DNA of 64,000 nucleotides. Source: Neckera pumila. Taxonomy: Eukaryota; Streptophyta; Bryopsida; Hypnales; Neckeraceae. The notes below the pieces were generated by a model that did not search any database, was not told the DNA's origin, and saw only the letters and a program-made list of their open reading frames with translations. Made by a program: the position numbers and the translations under genes. Location: NCBI GenBank assembly GCA_963969595.1, contig OZ018411.1, forward strand, positions 24,364,545-24,428,544, in the 5' to 3' direction. Below, piece by piece: positions 62,305-64,000 of this stretch; position 1 is the first letter of the stretch, and each line of letters opens with the position of its first letter.

Positions 62305-64000
62305 CTAAGCCTTGGAGCCCGTTTGGGCGGCGACCTCGGCGGCAAAATCGGTGCTGCGCTTCTCGATGCCCTCGCCCAAGTTGAAGCGCGCGAAACGCCG
62401 CACTTGGATGTTCTCGCCCAGCGCCACCACCGTCTGCTTCACGTAGTCCTTCACCAAAAGCTTGTCGTCCCGGATGTAGGGCTGCTCCAGCAGCGCCAGC
62501 TCGTTCAACGTCTTGGCCACACGGCCCTCCACGATCTTGCTACGCACCGCCTCCGGACGCTTGCCCAAGTCTTCCTTGCCCATCTCGATCTCCTTCTCCT
62601 TCTCCACGAACGACGCGGGGATCTCGTCCACCGACACATATTGCACCTGCAGCAACCAGGTCGCACGCATCACCAACTGCAACCATGCTACCAGAAAGGA
62701 TATGGCTTGCCAAACGTCACAAATTATCATGCCCCAACGCAAAACCATCCAGAGACAGCTACCTGGCTTGGAAACACACCTGAATCACCAATCAAAAAGC
62801 CAACCACACATAACATCCGATTCCCGACAGGGTGGAAACCAACTGCTCACCTGTGGGCACGCAGCCACCTGCATTCCGATGTTGGCCACCAGCTCCTTGA
62901 ACTGGGCGCTCCGCGCCACGAAATCCGTCTCCGAGTTCACTTCCACCAACACGCCGATGCGTCCGTCGTGGATGTAGCTCCCGATCAAACCCTCCGACGC
63001 CACACGGCCCGACTTCTTGTCCGCGCTCGCCAGACCCTTCTTCCTCAAGTAATCCGTCGCCTTCGACACGTCGTTCTCGCAAGCCGCCAGAGCCTTCTTG
63101 CAATCCATCATGCCTGCCCCCGTCGCGTCCCGCAGCTCCTTCACTGTCGCGGCAGACACGGCGACCTGTTCCGGCTCATCGCCAACACGATGTCAACCAC
63201 CGCTCGCAAATCCAAATCATCGCACGAATGCCTTGCCAGCCATTCACCATCGCAAGAGACCCCCAGGAAACAAGAATCCGCAACCAATGGAATCTGCGGT
63301 ATTCACGACCACGCCACGAAAACCAAGAGGGAATCGCCGGGACTGCAAAGGATCCCGCTATACAACTACCCATCCAAAAACCAAACCTCACCTTGGGAGC
63401 CTCGGCTTCCTTCTTCGCCTCCTCCACCTTCGGGGGGGATTCTCCTGCGGGCTTCACGTCGGCCTTGGCTGCAGTCTGCGCTGCCACCTCGGCTGCAAAA
63501 TCAGACGACTTCTTCTGGAGGCCCTCTCCCAAATTGAACCGCACGAATCGTCGAATCTGAGCACGCAATAGTGAAACGAATCGCCTTCAGAACTGGACGC
63601 GCACTCCACGACAAAGATAGCACAAACCTCATTGCCATGTCTTTGTCCTACACACCAACGATCTCCATGGAAACCCTCCTCACAACAAGACCGCCGATAT
63701 CCATCCACTCCATGGGAATGTCATGCCCAACTCAGCATATCCATTCCGACTAGATGCCACGCGTGGCGCACGACCGCTCCCTCAAAAACACGGACCTTAA
63801 TCCTTCTCCTGGGCAATCCGAAAACGAAAAGAAGCACAAACCTGAACTTTCTCGCCCAGCTTCGCGGTGGTTTCCTTCACCAGATCCTTCACCGGCAACT
63901 TGTCGTCGCGAATGTAAGCTTGCTCCAGCAACGCCAGCTCCGCCAAACGCTTCGCGATCCGACCCTCCACGATCTTCTCACGAATCTGGGGAGGCTTGCT
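62305..64000 (-). CDS. PETs: Plastid EF-Ts polyprotein (PETs-type), 3' exons; 5' end outside window
   Basis: Four exons on the - strand: 64000-63842 (open at the edge), 63556-63392, 63165-62851 and 62646-62305, giving 326 visible residues. Introns are 285, 226 and 204 nt, all GT-AG. Visible residues 1-88 are the C-terminal part of a first EF-Ts domain (ends [16 protein letters not shown]). An acidic/Lys-rich linker follows ([12 protein letters not shown]). A second complete EF-Ts domain begins [20 protein letters not shown], contains NSETDFVAR with the TDFV contact for EF-Tu, and ends [12 protein letters not shown] before TAG. Two EF-Ts domains in tandem are the signature of the plastid polyprotein of plants and green algae, whose N-terminus also carries a transit peptide and S1 domains (not visible here). 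EF-Ts catalyses GDP/GTP exchange on EF-Tu in plastid translation. Exons are strongly GC-rich at third positions, unlike the flanks. Confidence 0.92.

Noticed and set aside
62026..63537. 503-aa open frame on the + strand
   Set aside because: It runs antisense through three EF-Ts exons and their introns. GC-rich codons on the coding strand remove stops from this frame, and the translation has no family features.

Overview
The window looks like nuclear DNA of a plant or other streptophyte. It holds two split genes for GARP/MYB-CC (PHR-like) transcription factors and the 3' half of a split gene for the plastid EF-Ts polyprotein. All have GT-AG introns, and they sit in very AT-rich, repeat-packed DNA. 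I cannot name the species; a non-flowering plant is a guess from the genome style only.

Layout. (1) 0-13.6 kb: mobile elements, minisatellites and repeat arms. (2) 13.6-20.6 kb: an island of ordinary composition with MYB-CC gene A (+ strand, 8 coding exons, 509 aa). (3) 20.6-29.7 kb: repeat arms and insertions that are largely an inverted copy of 8.1-10.2 kb and of parts of 3.9-5.5 kb. (4) 29.7-34.1 kb: a second island with MYB-CC gene B (- strand, 5 coding exons, 310 aa as modelled). B lacks the N-terminal part of A and has an unrelated 5' end. (5) 34.1-61.8 kb: nested transposons, an ~80-bp minisatellite, a 342-bp CACTA-like element, a 4.5-kb pogo-like element, and a decayed unknown coding region at 54.5-58.4 kb. 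(6) 62.3-64.0 kb: the 3' exons of the plastid EF-Ts polyprotein gene (- strand), cut by the window edge.

The most informative observation is a family of about 17 elements covering roughly a fifth of the window. Full-length copies are mostly 0.64-0.93 kb, begin CCCCTAAAG and are flanked by TTAA. A paralogous empty site inside the window (8,839-8,842, compared with the copy at 23,334-24,247) shows one TTAA becoming two. TTAA is therefore the target-site duplication, the hallmark of the piggyBac superfamily, which I would not expect to be abundant in a plant. No transposase is visible here.

The two MYB-CC genes are tail-to-tail paralogues and also share blocks in their 3' flanks. Each has a GNATATNC (P1BS-type) site upstream, so mutual or self regulation is possible but unproven. 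The EF-Ts gene is functionally unrelated. Most other reading frames in the window are chance products of repeats or antisense shadows of GC-rich exons.
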